DNA from: Nocardioides sp. ChNu-153
GTDB lineage: Bacteria; Actinomycetota; Actinomycetes; Propionibacteriales; Nocardioidaceae
DNA length: 64,000 nucleotides
NCBI RefSeq assembly: GCF_030466625.1
Contig: NZ_JADEVT010000005.1
Location: 124,001-188,000, forward strand
Reading direction: 5' to 3'
In this document: positions 62,019 through 64,000 of the stretch, piece by piece
Layout: the number at the start of each line of letters is the position of its first letter
Position numbering within the stretch: position 1 is the stretch's first letter
Made by a program: the position numbers and the translations under genes
The notes under the pieces: model-generated
Told to the model about the DNA's origin: nothing
Databases searched by the model: none
Seen by the model: the letters and a program-made list of their open reading frames with translations, nothing else

Positions 62019-62069
62019 TTGGCCGTCCGGCGCCCGGGGCGTAGCCTGGCGAGCACCATGGAGCTCTGA
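62019..62069 (+). promoter_or_regulatory. Promoter plus three-codon leader ORF upstream of the ABC-F gene
   Basis: -35 TTGGCC (62019-62024) and -10 TAGCCT (62042-62047) have a 17-bp spacer. About 10 bp later ATG-GAG-CTC-TGA (Met-Glu-Leu-stop, 62058-62069) would be nearly leaderless. Seventy bp of G/C-rich, pairing-prone sequence then leads to the ABC-F start at 62137. Fits a leader-peptide attenuator, unproven. Confidence 0.48.
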
Positions 62070-62136
62070 CGACGCCCGCGATCGCGCTGCGGCCCCGCCC
62101 GCGCGGTCCCTCCCCACCCCGGACGGACGCGTCGTC

Positions 62137-63921
<1,785 letters not shown>

Positions 63922-63964
63922 GGTCGACACCCTCCCGTCACGCGGGCGTGGCAGGCTGGGAGCC

Positions 63965-64000
63965 ATGTCGACCGCGCACCCCCAGGGCACCCCCGGACCG
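63965..64000 (+). CDS. Start of a gene running off the right edge
   Basis: ATG 63965 opens MSTAHPQGTPGP and is still open at the window end. GGGAG lies 4 nt upstream. Product unknown. Confidence 0.45.
   Translation, partial: MSTAHPQGTPGP

Noticed and set aside
56766..62069. 1767-codon plus-strand open frame
   Set aside because: Crosses several real genes on both strands; low-complexity translation typical of GC-rich shadows.

Overview
The window is from a very GC-rich actinomycete chromosome. GTG starts are common, coding is dense with many 4-bp gene overlaps, and gene content such as a SigG-type ECF sigma factor with a SnoaL-like tail, DUF1707, CsbD and an actinobacterial-type GH6 points to Actinomycetota. 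A Nocardioides-like or related genus is my guess; nothing here fixes the genus.

Layout. (1) 1-6359 is accessory DNA with lower GC by eye than the right part. It holds a 3' fragment of an unidentified gene, a complete CYP153 alkane-hydroxylase operon (2Fe-2S ferredoxin, P450, ferredoxin reductase), a PlsC acyltransferase, a TetR regulator and a BtrH-like papain-fold protein. It ends in a ~150-bp sequence whose last 20 bases are the 3' end of a leucine tRNA. (2) 6360-16158 is a second accessory segment ending in a near copy of the same ~150-bp sequence. It carries an unassigned six-gene operon (DUF6338-like membrane protein, three tiny paralogous proteins with a GGGSK tail, an RNase H/RuvC-like small protein and a Ser/Thr kinase), a divergent pair of small genes, and a complete qatABCD anti-phage operon. 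No integrase is visible in the window. The simplest model is two or more elements stacked at one tRNA-Leu gene lying to the left. (3) From 16164 a strong terminator hairpin opens ordinary chromosome, which runs to the right edge.

The chromosomal part contains: a membrane/DUF4185-like fusion; alpha/beta hydrolase; PAS-SpoIIE phosphatase; permuted papain-like protein; glutaminase-STAS fusion; three MFS transporters; ECF sigma factor and VOC protein; Lrp regulator; pirin; MalY-like C-S lyase; a 2,4-dienoyl-CoA reductase with its PadR regulator; lactate-oxidase-family flavoenzyme; SMR pump; AMACR-like CoA-transferase family protein; ArsB-like permease; acyl-CoA dehydrogenase; mannose-6-phosphate isomerase; AdoMet decarboxylase with AI-2E family exporter; fadA-fadB; CsbD; glutathione peroxidase; GH6; PadR-DUF1707; YceI; SGNH esterase; TerC; succinate-semialdehyde dehydrogenase; a MerR/flavin-reductase divergon; flotillin-NfeD; and an ABC-F ATPase.

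Functional themes: alkane and fatty-acid catabolism recurs (CYP153 in the island; FadH, AMACR-like, acyl-CoA dehydrogenase and FadAB in the chromosome), and the AMACR-like and fadA genes share a 23-bp candidate operator. Several regulators have well-formed palindromes at their promoters (two PadR, one MerR). Two families of dispersed hairpin repeats sit between core genes. The most unusual items are the six-gene kinase/GGGSK-tail operon beside Qat, the stacked tRNA-Leu attachment ends, and a three-codon leader ORF before the ABC-F gene.
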